22,719 nt of DNA from Chitinophagaceae bacterium (lineage in GTDB: Bacteria > Bacteroidota > Bacteroidia > Chitinophagales > Chitinophagaceae), in the NCBI GenBank assembly GCA_019454915.1, contig JACFNM010000025.1:1-22719 (forward strand), given 5' to 3'. Numbering within the stretch: the stretch's first letter is position 1; each line of letters opens with the position of its first letter. A program made the position numbers and the translations under genes. The notes under the pieces are model-generated. The model was given only the letters and a program-made list of their open reading frames with translations, had not been told where the DNA came from and made no database searches. Shown piece by piece: positions 16,549 through 22,639 of this stretch.

Positions 16549-17112
16549 ATGAAAAAGGTTTTTTCTTTTATCGCCATTACATCTGTACTCTTTTTATTCG
16601 GAAGTGTTGCTAAAGCTCAGAACAAATTCGGACACGCCAGCATTGAGGACGTTGTTTCCATTATGCCTGATATCAAAAAGGCAGATTCCATCTTGCAAAA
16701 ATTCCGTCAGGACTCATTGGATAACACGCTGCCTTTTTATGTGAGCGAGTATAAGCGTAAAGATTCTATTGCCAAGTCTCCCGCAACACCCGCCGCCATC
16801 AAACAAACGGTGGAACAGGAAGCCAATCAGTATTTATCTATCATTCAGAACTGGGACCAGTTCAGGCAGGCAGAAATGCAGCGGAAACAACAGGAGATAT
16901 TGAATCCCTATTTCACAAAAGCTTTTGAATTGATTAATACTGTAGCTAAGGAAAGCGGATACACCTGGGTGTTTAAGCAGGATGCTTTGCTGGTGGCGCC
17001 TCATACGGATGATTTGTTGCCGTTGATAGCCAAGAAGCTGGGCGTGAAATTACCGCCGGCTAATACGCCTGCTGCGGAACCCGCCAAGCCGGCAGCCGGA
17101 AACAAGAAATAA
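16549..17112 (+). CDS. OmpH/Skp-family periplasmic chaperone (second, divergent copy)
   Basis: A 187-residue secreted protein related to the preceding gene. The signal peptide ends near VAKA-Q (residue 23), followed by KFGHASIEDVVSIMPDIKKADSIL, which aligns with the Skp start. A shorter charged helical part and a C-terminal GYTWVFKQDALLVAPHTDDLLPLIAKKLG strand-helix follow. The tail is Ala/Pro/Lys-rich. Its helical arm has an atypical serine/lysine-rich insert (SEYKRKDSIAKSP), so it may have different clients. I chose the ATG at 16549, which starts a normal signal peptide, rather than TTG at 16540. It is followed by a strong terminator that closes the envelope cluster. Confidence 0.85.
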   Translation: MKKVFSFIAITSVLFLFGSVAKAQNKFGHASIEDVVSIMPDIKKADSILQKFRQDSLDNTLPFYVSEYKRKDSIAKSPATPAAIKQTVEQEANQYLSIIQNWDQFRQAEMQRKQQEILNPYFTKAFELINTVAKESGYTWVFKQDALLVAPHTDDLLPLIAKKLGVKLPPANTPAAEPAKPAAGNKK

Positions 17113-17136
17113 TTTTTGCAAAATTGGTATCAGAGG

Positions 17137-17164
17137 AACCGCCCCTGTAAGGGGGCGGTTTTTT
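17137..17164 (+). terminator. Rho-independent terminator after the second ompH
   Basis: AACCGCCCC (17137-17145) and GGGGCGGTT (17152-17160) form nine perfect pairs around a six-base loop, followed by a T-run to 17164. It separates the envelope cluster from murI. Confidence 0.88.
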
Positions 17165-17243
17165 GGTGATGAAGGGTGTGAAAATTGTGTCGGATAACCG
17201 GAGATACTATCGGTGGTCTGCAAAATGAAATTATCTTTGATCA

Positions 17244-18068
17244 ATGAGCTGCTATCCGATCGGCGTTTTTGATTCCGGCTACGGCGGATTGACCATACTT
17301 AAGGAATTTGTCCGCACCCTGCCGGACTATGACTTTCTGTATCTTGGCGATAATGCCAGGACGCCCTATGGAACCCGCTCATTTGATACGGTGTATCGCT
17401 ACACCCTGCAATGTGTGCAGTGGTTGTTTTCAAAGGGTTGTCCATTGGTGGTTTTAGCCTGTAACACCGCTTCAGCCAAAGCGTTACGTACCATACAACA
17501 ACACGATCTTCCCAGATTGAATCCTGAAAACCGCGTATTGGGGGTCATTCGGCCAACAGCAGAGGTTATGGGGAAATTTACTGGCACGGGAGAGGTTGGC
17601 ATACTGGCAACCGGAGGCACGGTGCAATCCGGTTCTTATCCTATTGAGATAAAAAAATTCTTCCCCGAGATTGAGGTGTATCAGGAGGCATGCCCCATGT
17701 GGGTTCCGCTGATTGAAAATGATGAGTATCAGCATCAAGGAGCTGATTATTTTGTAAAAAAGAATGTTGAAAATTTATTGGGCAAAGGGAGCCATATAGA
17801 TACTATTTTATTGGCATGTACACATTATCCTTTATTAGAAAAGAAAATAAGGGCTTTTCTTCCGGACGGAATCGCACTGCTTTCTCAGGGAGACATAGTA
17901 GCGCTCAGCCTGAAAGATTATTTGGAGCGTCATCCGGAGATGGATAACCGGTGCAGCAAGCTGGGCACGCAACAATTCTATACAACGGATTGCACGGAAG
18001 ATTTCGACCGGCACGCGGCTGTTTTCTTTGGAAAACCCGTAGCATCCGGGTATGTGAGCATAGATTAG
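17244..18068 (+). CDS. murI: Glutamate racemase
   Basis: A 274-residue glutamate racemase supplying D-glutamate for peptidoglycan. The two catalytic cysteines are present: Cys73 in VVLACNTASA and Cys192 in LLACTHYPLL. The first substrate-binding block is IGVFDSGYGGLTILKE (residues 6-21, Asp10-Ser11), followed by YLGDNARTPYG (33-43). Length is normal. The start codon lies between the terminator at 17137 and the conserved N-terminus, so the gene must have its own promoter. A TATCTTTG at 17232-17239 is too close to the ATG (four bases) unless the message is leaderless. It ends with TAG. Confidence 0.95.
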   Translation: MSCYPIGVFDSGYGGLTILKEFVRTLPDYDFLYLGDNARTPYGTRSFDTVYRYTLQCVQWLFSKGCPLVVLACNTASAKALRTIQQHDLPRLNPENRVLGVIRPTAEVMGKFTGTGEVGILATGGTVQSGSYPIEIKKFFPEIEVYQEACPMWVPLIENDEYQHQGADYFVKKNVENLLGKGSHIDTILLACTHYPLLEKKIRAFLPDGIALLSQGDIVALSLKDYLERHPEMDNRCSKLGTQQFYTTDCTEDFDRHAAVFFGKPVASGYVSID

Positions 18069-18110
18069 AGAAGAATTTTAAAAAAAGGGATGAATTTCAG
18101 CTGAATCAGT

Positions 18111-18118
18111 TACCTTTG
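18111..18118 (+). promoter_or_regulatory. Probable -7 promoter element for rpmH
   Basis: TACCTTTG matches TAnnTTTG, in the gap after murI. No clear -33 TTTG is seen. Transcription from here would give a leader of about 115 bases before the rpmH ATG, containing the stem-loop at 18180-18221. Confidence 0.5.
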
Positions 18119-18179
18119 CCGTCCTTTCATCCAGCCAGAACAGAAAGGGTGTGGTGACCCGTCTGGAAATGGTAAATGA

Positions 18180-18221
18180 TTTTGAAACCCGGTTCGCTTC
18201 TCCCGAACCCCTATTTCAAAA
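18180..18221 (+). promoter_or_regulatory. Two-part stem-loop in the rpmH leader
   Basis: An outer stem of eight perfect pairs (TTTTGAAA at 18180-18187 with TTTCAAAA at 18214-18221) encloses an inner stem GGTTCG/CGAACC (18191-18196 and 18204-18209) with a seven-base loop and a 3/4-base internal loop. It ends 20 bases before the rpmH start. It lacks a T-tail, so it is not a terminator on this strand. A role as a ribosomal-protein leader is a guess. Confidence 0.5.
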
Positions 18222-18241
18222 AAGCGAAAAAGTAATTTATT

Positions 18242-18397
18242 ATGAAACGTACATTTCAACCGCATAAACGTCGTCGTAAGTCAGTACATGGTTTTCGCCA
18301 GCGTATGCAAACCGCCAACGGCCGTAAGGTTTTAGCCAGCCGTAGAAGAAAGGGACGCAAGAAACTGACCGTCTCCGACGAAAAGGGCGTAAAATAA
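18242..18397 (+). CDS. rpmH: 50S ribosomal protein L34 (bL34)
   Basis: A 51-residue, strongly basic protein starting [20 protein letters not shown] and containing [22 protein letters not shown], the bL34 signature. It is part of the large ribosomal subunit. The C-terminus is extended by a short acidic/basic tail (VSDEKGVK). It is followed by a terminator-like hairpin and then rnpA, the usual bacterial neighbour. The ATG at 18242 is the only start consistent with the family. Confidence 0.97.
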   Translation: MKRTFQPHKRRRKSVHGFRQRMQTANGRKVLASRRRKGRKKLTVSDEKGVK

Positions 18398-18446
18398 TAC
18401 AAATTATTAGTCGGGGCTGACAAAACAGCCTTGTAGAAAATATAAG

Positions 18447-18472
18447 ATAGCTCCGTGATTGGAGCTATTTTT
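18447..18472 (+). terminator. Terminator/attenuator between rpmH and rnpA
   Basis: ATAGCTCC (18447-18454) pairs perfectly with GGAGCTAT (18461-18468) around GTGATT, followed by five Ts (18468-18472). It would reduce read-through from rpmH into rnpA and yidD. A smaller GGCTG/CAGCC hairpin precedes it (18415-18430). Confidence 0.75.
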
Positions 18473-18493
18473 GTATGATTGGATAATCTATAC

Positions 18494-18513
18494 AAGGAGG
18501 TTTTGAAGCCTTG
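18494..18513 (+). promoter_or_regulatory. Strong Shine-Dalgarno and TTG start of rnpA
   Basis: AAGGAGG at 18494-18500 is followed by ten bases and the TTG start at 18511. A hairpin TTGTAT/ATACAA with inner GATT/AATC (18471-18495) overlaps the first two bases of the Shine-Dalgarno. An upstream CCTTGTA (18429-18435) is perfectly complementary to TACAAGG (18491-18497), so the site could be occluded in the RNA. It decides the start, since no ATG is available near the conserved N-terminus. Confidence 0.6.
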
Positions 18514-18909
18514 AAACAATCGTTTTCTCTTAGTAGGCAGAAGCGGCTTAAGAGTCGAAAGTTAATAGAACAGTTGTTCAGCGAAGGGAAAACTATGTCC
18601 GTATTTCCATTTCTACTAAAATATATGGATTTGCCTCCCTCCGCGAAGGATCCCCATTCTTCCCTGCAAATGGGCGTTACCGTAAGTAAGAAACATTTTA
18701 AGAGAGCGGTTGACCGAAACAGGATCAAGCGGCTTACCAGAGAGGCTTATCGCTTATCCAAGCAGGAGCTTCAGCAAAAGTTGGAAAATTCGGATAAACA
18801 ACTTCTTCTGTTTTTTATCTTCACCGGCAAGGAGTTACCCGATTTCTTACTGGTAAAAGAAAAAGTACAGGTAATTTTGAGGAAACTAATGGAAGGTATA
18901 GATAGATGA
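18511..18909 (+). CDS. rnpA: Ribonuclease P protein component
   Basis: A 132-residue RNase P protein subunit, which helps the catalytic RNA to process tRNA 5' ends. The family signature is [13 protein letters not shown] (residues 69-81), preceded by [16 protein letters not shown]. The N-terminus [23 protein letters not shown] matches the usual start. It uses a TTG start with a good Shine-Dalgarno, and it follows rpmH after a terminator. Its TGA overlaps the yidD ATG by four bases. It is slightly longer than the 115-125 residues common elsewhere, normal for this phylum. Confidence 0.94.
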   Translation: MKQSFSLSRQKRLKSRKLIEQLFSEGKTMSVFPFLLKYMDLPPSAKDPHSSLQMGVTVSKKHFKRAVDRNRIKRLTREAYRLSKQELQQKLENSDKQLLLFFIFTGKELPDFLLVKEKVQVILRKLMEGIDR

Positions 18910-19136
18910 AAATCGTGCGTAAAATTATTAGTTGGCCTTTTATCGGGCTCATCCGGTTCTATCAGCTTGTAATATCTCCTGCTTTAGGACCCAAGTGCCG
19001 TTATACGCCCACCTGTTCTCAATATGCTATTACGGCTATAAAAAAATATGGGATTTTTAAAGGCGGGTGGTTGGCTCTGAAGCGTTTTAGCCGCTGTCAC
19101 CCCTGGGGTGGGCATGGTTATGATCCCGTGCCGTGA
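18906..19136 (+). CDS. yidD: Membrane protein insertion efficiency factor YidD
   Basis: A 76-residue protein with the conserved YidD pattern: an amphipathic N-terminus ([24 protein letters not shown]) and [19 protein letters not shown], then [24 protein letters not shown]. It associates with the inner membrane and assists YidC-dependent insertion. It overlaps rnpA in an ATGA arrangement, and the order rpmH-rnpA-yidD is the classical one. Cysteines at the usual three positions are present. Confidence 0.95.
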   Translation: MKIVRKIISWPFIGLIRFYQLVISPALGPKCRYTPTCSQYAITAIKKYGIFKGGWLALKRFSRCHPWGGHGYDPVP

Positions 19137-19174
19137 GAAGGAAAGGCGTTTAACTGAAAAAAGTCAGATAACAA

Positions 19175-19203
19175 AAAAGCCAGCTACTCGTAAGCTGGCT
19201 TTT
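19175..19203. terminator. Bidirectional terminator between yidD and sodA
   Basis: AAAAGCCAGCT (19175-19185) and AGCTGGCTTTT (19193-19203) are eleven perfect pairs around a seven-base loop, with A- and T-runs on both sides. It can stop transcription arriving from yidD (plus) and from sodA (minus). Confidence 0.88.
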
Positions 19204-19223
19204 CATACTATCCTACTACTGCC

Positions 19224-19826
19224 TTATGCTTTTTCAAATTTTTCTTCCACCTTTTTCCAGTCAATCACGTTCCAGAGAGCGGCAAGGTAGTCGGCACGTT
19301 TGTTCTGATACTTCAGGTAGTAAGCGTGTTCCCATACGTCCACTCCCAGAATGGGCGTTCCTTTCACCTCAGCCACATCCATCAATGGATTATCCTGGTT
19401 GGGTGTACTGGTTACTTCCAGTTTACCATCTTTTACAATCAGCCATGCCCAGCCGCTACCAAAGCGGGTAGCGCCTGCTGCGGCGAATTTGGCCTTGAAT
19501 TCATCAAAACTGCCAAACGCTGCATCAATAGCTGCTGCTAATTTTCCGGATGGTTTACCGCCCCCGTTGGGAGAGAGGATTTCCCAGAAAAAACTATGGT
19601 TCCAATGACCTCCGCCATTGTTACGAACTGCGGTGCTGATGCTACCTGCATTTTTTACCAGTTCTTCCAGTGATTTGTTTTCGTTCGGCGTACCTGCGAT
19701 GGCTTTATTAAGATTGTCTATATATCCCTGGTGATGTTTTCCATGGTGGATTTGCATGGTTAGCGTGTCAATATGAGGTTCCAGTGCATTATGTGCGTAT
19801 GGCAAAGCCGGTAATGTAAATGACAT
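19224..19826 (-). CDS. sodA: Superoxide dismutase, Mn-type of the Fe/Mn family
   Basis: A 200-residue Fe/Mn superoxide dismutase converting superoxide to oxygen and peroxide. The four metal ligands are His27 ([11 protein letters not shown]), His77 (GHWNHSFFW), Asp163 and His167 ([10 protein letters not shown]). The active-site glutamine sits in the second domain (Gln144, NQDNPLM), with Gly near the N-terminal metal helix (GGGHWNH). That arrangement is typical of Mn or cambialistic enzymes rather than Fe enzymes, which have glutamine in the first domain. There is no signal peptide, so it is cytoplasmic. The gene faces yidD tail to tail across the shared terminator. Confidence 0.95.
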   Translation of the reverse strand: MSFTLPALPYAHNALEPHIDTLTMQIHHGKHHQGYIDNLNKAIAGTPNENKSLEELVKNAGSISTAVRNNGGGHWNHSFFWEILSPNGGGKPSGKLAAAIDAAFGSFDEFKAKFAAAGATRFGSGWAWLIVKDGKLEVTSTPNQDNPLMDVAEVKGTPILGVDVWEHAYYLKYQNKRADYLAALWNVIDWKKVEEKFEKA

Positions 19827-19874
19827 AATCTATATATTTAAATGTTGAAAATATAATTTATCCTAAATGGGGTA

Positions 19875-19882
19875 CAAATTTA
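19875..19882 (-). promoter_or_regulatory. Probable -7 promoter element for sodA
   Basis: On the minus strand this reads TAAATTTG, matching TAnnTTTG, and would give an mRNA leader of about 40 bases. No convincing -33 TTTG is found. The rest of the gap to the tRNA-Asn promoter has no gene. Confidence 0.45.
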
Positions 19883-19996
19883 CTGAAGATATATGATTTG
19901 CCTTTTTTAATTTATCATCAGGCAATTCCTCCTTAGGGGAAGAATCAAAAACCTAAGAATCGGGAACTTGATAAAAAGAAAAATCCGTTTGAATTG

Positions 19997-20029
19997 TTTG
20001 TTTTATCTAATCAAAAATTCCTATTTTTG
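19997..20029 (+). promoter_or_regulatory. Promoter of tRNA-Asn
   Basis: TTTG (19997-20000) and TATTTTTG (20022-20029) are separated by 21 bases, a full match to the Bacteroidota -33/-7 pattern. The expected transcript start is a few bases before the mature tRNA end at 20040. The spacing is the same as at the tRNA-Arg promoter. Confidence 0.8.
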
Positions 20030-20039
20030 CCGCCCTTAT

Positions 20040-20113
20040 TCCTCCTTAGCTCAGTTGGTTAGAGCATCTGACTGTTAATCAGAGGGTCGCTGGTTCAAGT
20101 CCAGCAGGGGGAG
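20040..20113 (+). tRNA. tRNA-Asn (anticodon GTT)
   Basis: The cloverleaf is complete. The acceptor TCCTCCT pairs with AGGGGGA (20106-20112; one U-G pair), with discriminator G at 20113 as expected for Asn. The D-arm holds AGCTCAGTTGGTTAGAGC, the anticodon stem is TCTGA/TCAGA, the loop is CTGTTAA with anticodon GTT, and the T-arm is GCTGG/CCAGC. No full CCA is encoded. A terminator follows at 20118. Confidence 0.95.
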
Positions 20114-20117
20114 CAAG

Positions 20118-20147
20118 CGCCCGGCACCAAAATGTCAGGCGTTTTTT
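20118..20147 (+). terminator. Terminator after tRNA-Asn, overlapping the GIY-YIG start
   Basis: CGCC and GGCA (20118-20126, with one mismatched C) pair with TGTC and GGCG (20133-20141) around a CCAAAA loop, followed by six Ts. The possible ATG of the GIY-YIG frame (20132-20134) lies at the loop/3'-arm boundary. Confidence 0.6.
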
Positions 20148-20457
20148 ATGTATTTTATCTATATTCTTTATTCAGTTGCCTCAGATATATATTATGTTGG
20201 TTATACAACCGATATAAATCGCCGATTGAATGAGCATAATTATCAGGAGCATTTCAATACGTTTACATCTAATCACCGGCCCCTGGATACTTAGGGCATT
20301 ATTTAGTTGTGGAGAAAATGAAGGTGCCGCAATGAGGCTTGAGAGATTCATAAAGAAAAATCACAGCAAGAAGTTAATTGAAAAGCTTATTGACCCGGAT
20401 TTCGTGCCAGAGGGAAGATTAGCTCAGTTGGTTAGAGCCCCGTATGTACGGGATTAA
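20132..20457 (+). pseudogene. Decayed GIY-YIG nuclease gene whose end runs into a tRNA-derived sequence
   Basis: Three consecutive frames together encode a small GIY-YIG endonuclease of about 105 residues. They read MSGVFYVFYLYS in frame one, then IYYVGYTTDINRRLNEHN in frame two from about 20185, then WILRALFSCGENEGAAMRLERFIKKN to the TAA at 20457. One extra base lies near 20176-20186 and another in the C-run 20280-20283. The Tyr/Gly core, the Arg in INRRLNEH and a candidate catalytic Glu in MRLERF are all preserved, so decay looks recent, or these are sequence errors. The last residues (LAQLVRAPYVRD) are encoded by the tRNA-Asn-like repeat. It lies between intact and broken tRNA-Asn, which suggests a tRNA-associated mobile element (inference). 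Confidence 0.78.
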
Positions 20458-20468
20458 TCAGAGGGTCG
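20419..20468 (+). pseudogene. Degenerate tRNA-Asn copy with a hairpin replacing the 5' anticodon arm
   Basis: Bases 20419-20438 repeat twenty bases of tRNA-Asn from the end of the acceptor strand through the D-arm. Bases 20454-20468 repeat fifteen bases from anticodon position 35 to the start of the T-stem. In between, nine bases of the tRNA (positions 26-34) are replaced by CCCGTA-TG-TACGGG-A, a perfect six-pair hairpin (20439-20452). The acceptor stem and T-arm are absent, so it cannot be a tRNA. It also supplies the last codons of the GIY-YIG frame. Confidence 0.75.
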
Positions 20469-20508
20469 TCCCGCCTGACAGATGATGGTTCTTTCCAAGA
20501 ATTTTTTT

Positions 20509-21339
20509 TTAATAAGAAATGTATCCCGTTATAAGATGTATTAGCCAGTTCTGCATTTTCTCTGCATTGCTTTGTGTTTCCTGTACCATCTGTCGGATGA
20601 ATTTGCTGTCAGCACCACCAGCTATTTCCCGCTCCAGTATATCTTGGATTCTTTTTTTCAGGGCCCCGTTATCTGCGCAGAGTTTTTTTAGCTCCCTTCC
20701 AATAACGATAGCGCCAATATCTACGATATCCTTATCGGATTCATCTTCGAAAAGATTAACATGATATTCATAGATGAAGTCGGATTGAAGATCAAAAAAG
20801 TGTTGAACAATACTGGCGACATCTCTGGCATCTTTGAGGCGGGCTTCCGGCCTGTCATCATAAGCTATAAGTTTAAGTAAGACAATAGCGGGCAGCGTTG
20901 CTGCTTTGAAGATATGCCCTGTAGATAATTCAGCTTCTTCAGTTCCTGCATTATAGACTTCTTTAAATCCATTTACACGAATGCTGGTCATGCCTTCGCC
21001 TATTATTTTAACGGTTTCATCTATCTCAATTTCCCCGAACGGCAATATGTCTATCTGCACACCCGTTGGACTGATAAGTACGTAAGCATTTTCTTTTGTG
21101 TCGGAGTATCCTTTATCCTTCAGATAGTTGCGGATATTTCCATAATCTTCCTGACTTGCAACCAGTACTGCAAAATCAATGTCTTTTGTCCCTGCTGAAG
21201 TTTTACCACCACGATTAAACCAGTATTCTTTTGCTATGGCCCCTATCAGGTAAAAATCAACCCCTGCCGCAGTAAATGCTGTGTTCAATTCATCAAATAA
21301 AGGCTTTAGCGCTTCGAGGGCAATCCTTTTCAAATTCAT
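20509..21339 (-). CDS. AbiEii-like nucleotidyltransferase toxin
   Basis: A 276-residue protein of the AbiEii/AbiGii nucleotidyltransferase group. Pol-beta-type features are LIGAIAKEYW (residues 31-40), the metal-binding pair in GTKDIDFAVL (Asp53, Asp55) and a third acidic residue Asp97 in VQIDILPFG. A helical region with KLIAYDDRPEARLKDARDV (157-174) carries the Lys/Asp residues typical of the family. Known for AbiE systems: a type IV toxin-antitoxin pair giving phage resistance by self-inhibition. It overlaps the end of the AbiEi-like gene by 47 bases, so translation of the two is probably linked. Alternatively it may be a housekeeping-like nucleotidyltransferase, but the pairing makes the toxin role likely. 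Confidence 0.78.
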   Translation of the reverse strand: MNLKRIALEALKPLFDELNTAFTAAGVDFYLIGAIAKEYWFNRGGKTSAGTKDIDFAVLVASQEDYGNIRNYLKDKGYSDTKENAYVLISPTGVQIDILPFGEIEIDETVKIIGEGMTSIRVNGFKEVYNAGTEEAELSTGHIFKAATLPAIVLLKLIAYDDRPEARLKDARDVASIVQHFFDLQSDFIYEYHVNLFEDESDKDIVDIGAIVIGRELKKLCADNGALKKRIQDILEREIAGGADSKFIRQMVQETQSNAEKMQNWLIHLITGYISY

Positions 21340-22330
21340 CTTTCAGATATTTTTTATAGATGCGTTCTGCGGTTTCAATACATCTTGGATCTTCCGTAAT
21401 GAGCAAATCGGTATAGATGAGTAGTGGCGGAACAGTCTGTGCCGGAACTTCAGTTGTTTTTTGCCAAAACTGTTTATATACTTCCAGTTCCCCGTTTTTG
21501 TCGGGTATGAGTTTCCATTGTTGCATTACCTGGTTTTTAGGCAGAGGAGTGTACAATTGCAGGTGGTTAGCCTTGAGGTAATCGGTAAGTAAATCCCCTG
21601 CGGGTTCACCTCCCCATGCTGCATCAATGAGTTGGAGGTTCAGGCTCCTCCAGTTTTGAATTGCCTGTTTATCCGGGAATCGAAAGGTTCCGGTGAACAG
21701 GCTGGGTTTTAATGTTTCACGGTATCCCGCGATCCATCTTTCCAGCAGCGTAGTAATATTTTTTAAGCGGATATCGTTTCTGTTTGCTTTCAGTATATAA
21801 CCCGCCTCAGTAAGTCCGTCTATAATGTATTTGATATTACCCAGGGCAATTCCCGTATCAGCAGCTATTTTCCGGAAATTATCATTGATTGCATCTTTGT
21901 TATTAAGAAAATGAAAAACGGCCTTTAAGCCGGTTTTGGTAAATGCCCGGTTAGTTACAGGCTTATCTTTGCGAATGGGTGGGTGTGTATCAATGTGGAT
22001 ATAAAGAGGGGGATTTTGTAGAAAAGCATTGCCGTTGGTTTCAAGGTAGGCTATCCCTTTTTCCTGCAATGCTTTCTTTACCGGCGGCAAAATTCTTTCT
22101 GCAATGACCAGGAGTGGATGATGTGTAGCTGCCAGATTCATTATCTTTCCCAAGTGATACTGCCGGACTTCATTTTGGGTAATTACATAATAGGTGAAGT
22201 CCTTTCCATTATAGTATAATGTCAGCCTTCCATCCGCTCCATTGTTCAACACGGGAGGCTCCCAGCCCACCCGAAGGCCGGTTTCATTATCTAAATTCTG
22301 TAGGGCTTTATTTATAAGCGTGGCTTCCAT
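21293..22330 (-). CDS. AbiEi-like antitoxin / transcriptional regulator
   Basis: A 345-residue protein with a central winged-helix segment (NDNFRKIAADTGIALGNIKYIIDGLTEAGYI, about residues 150-178) and a preceding GIAYLETNGNAFLQNPPLYIHI block that I associate with AbiEi-family antitoxins of Bacteroidota. The C-terminal half is unassigned but contains conserved-looking WGGEPAGDLLTDYL. It is the upstream partner of the AbiEii-like toxin, with a 47-base overlap. I chose the ATG at 22330. A longer frame starting with TTG at 22366 would translate the inverted repeats that look like its own operator. Known AbiEi proteins repress their own promoter by binding inverted repeats, so autoregulation is likely here. 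Confidence 0.78.
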   Translation of the reverse strand: MEATLINKALQNLDNETGLRVGWEPPVLNNGADGRLTLYYNGKDFTYYVITQNEVRQYHLGKIMNLAATHHPLLVIAERILPPVKKALQEKGIAYLETNGNAFLQNPPLYIHIDTHPPIRKDKPVTNRAFTKTGLKAVFHFLNNKDAINDNFRKIAADTGIALGNIKYIIDGLTEAGYILKANRNDIRLKNITTLLERWIAGYRETLKPSLFTGTFRFPDKQAIQNWRSLNLQLIDAAWGGEPAGDLLTDYLKANHLQLYTPLPKNQVMQQWKLIPDKNGELEVYKQFWQKTTEVPAQTVPPLLIYTDLLITEDPRCIETAERIYKKYLKDEFEKDCPRSAKAFI

Positions 22331-22431
22331 GTTCACTTTTGTTATGTGTTCTCTAATAATGAACAAGTAAAAATAATGAACATTTTTTAAATTTTGTTCA
22401 CATTTTTTATCTGTTCACTCATAGTGAGCAG
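22331..22431 (-). promoter_or_regulatory. Operator-like cluster of TGTTCA half-sites before abiEi
   Basis: The half-site TGTTCA/TGAACA or a near match recurs six to seven times within 101 bases. It forms TGTTC-N9-GAACA (22347-22365), TGAACA-N12-TGTTCA (22377-22400) and a near-perfect nine-pair palindrome, CTGTTCACT/AGTGAGCAG (22411-22431). This fits an autoregulated antitoxin promoter; the core promoter itself is not clear. Confidence 0.6.
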
Positions 22432-22639
22432 GTAAAAAATCTATAACAAATTGATTTATAAGATATTATATAAAAAAACCATAGTTTTAATAATTTATTT
22501 ACATGGCTTCATTTTGGATGACTATTGCATTTGGATAAATCTTAGGGCTGACCCATAATCTTTCACATGGATTCGTAAGATCAAAAGTTTGCCATCTGAT
22601 TATCCTTATTATTTCCAGCACTTAAAAGTATTAATCATT

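Noticed and set aside
17232..17239. TATCTTTG as a murI promoter element
   Set aside because: It lies four bases before the start codon and lacks a -33 partner. It would require a leaderless message, so I do not list it as a promoter.
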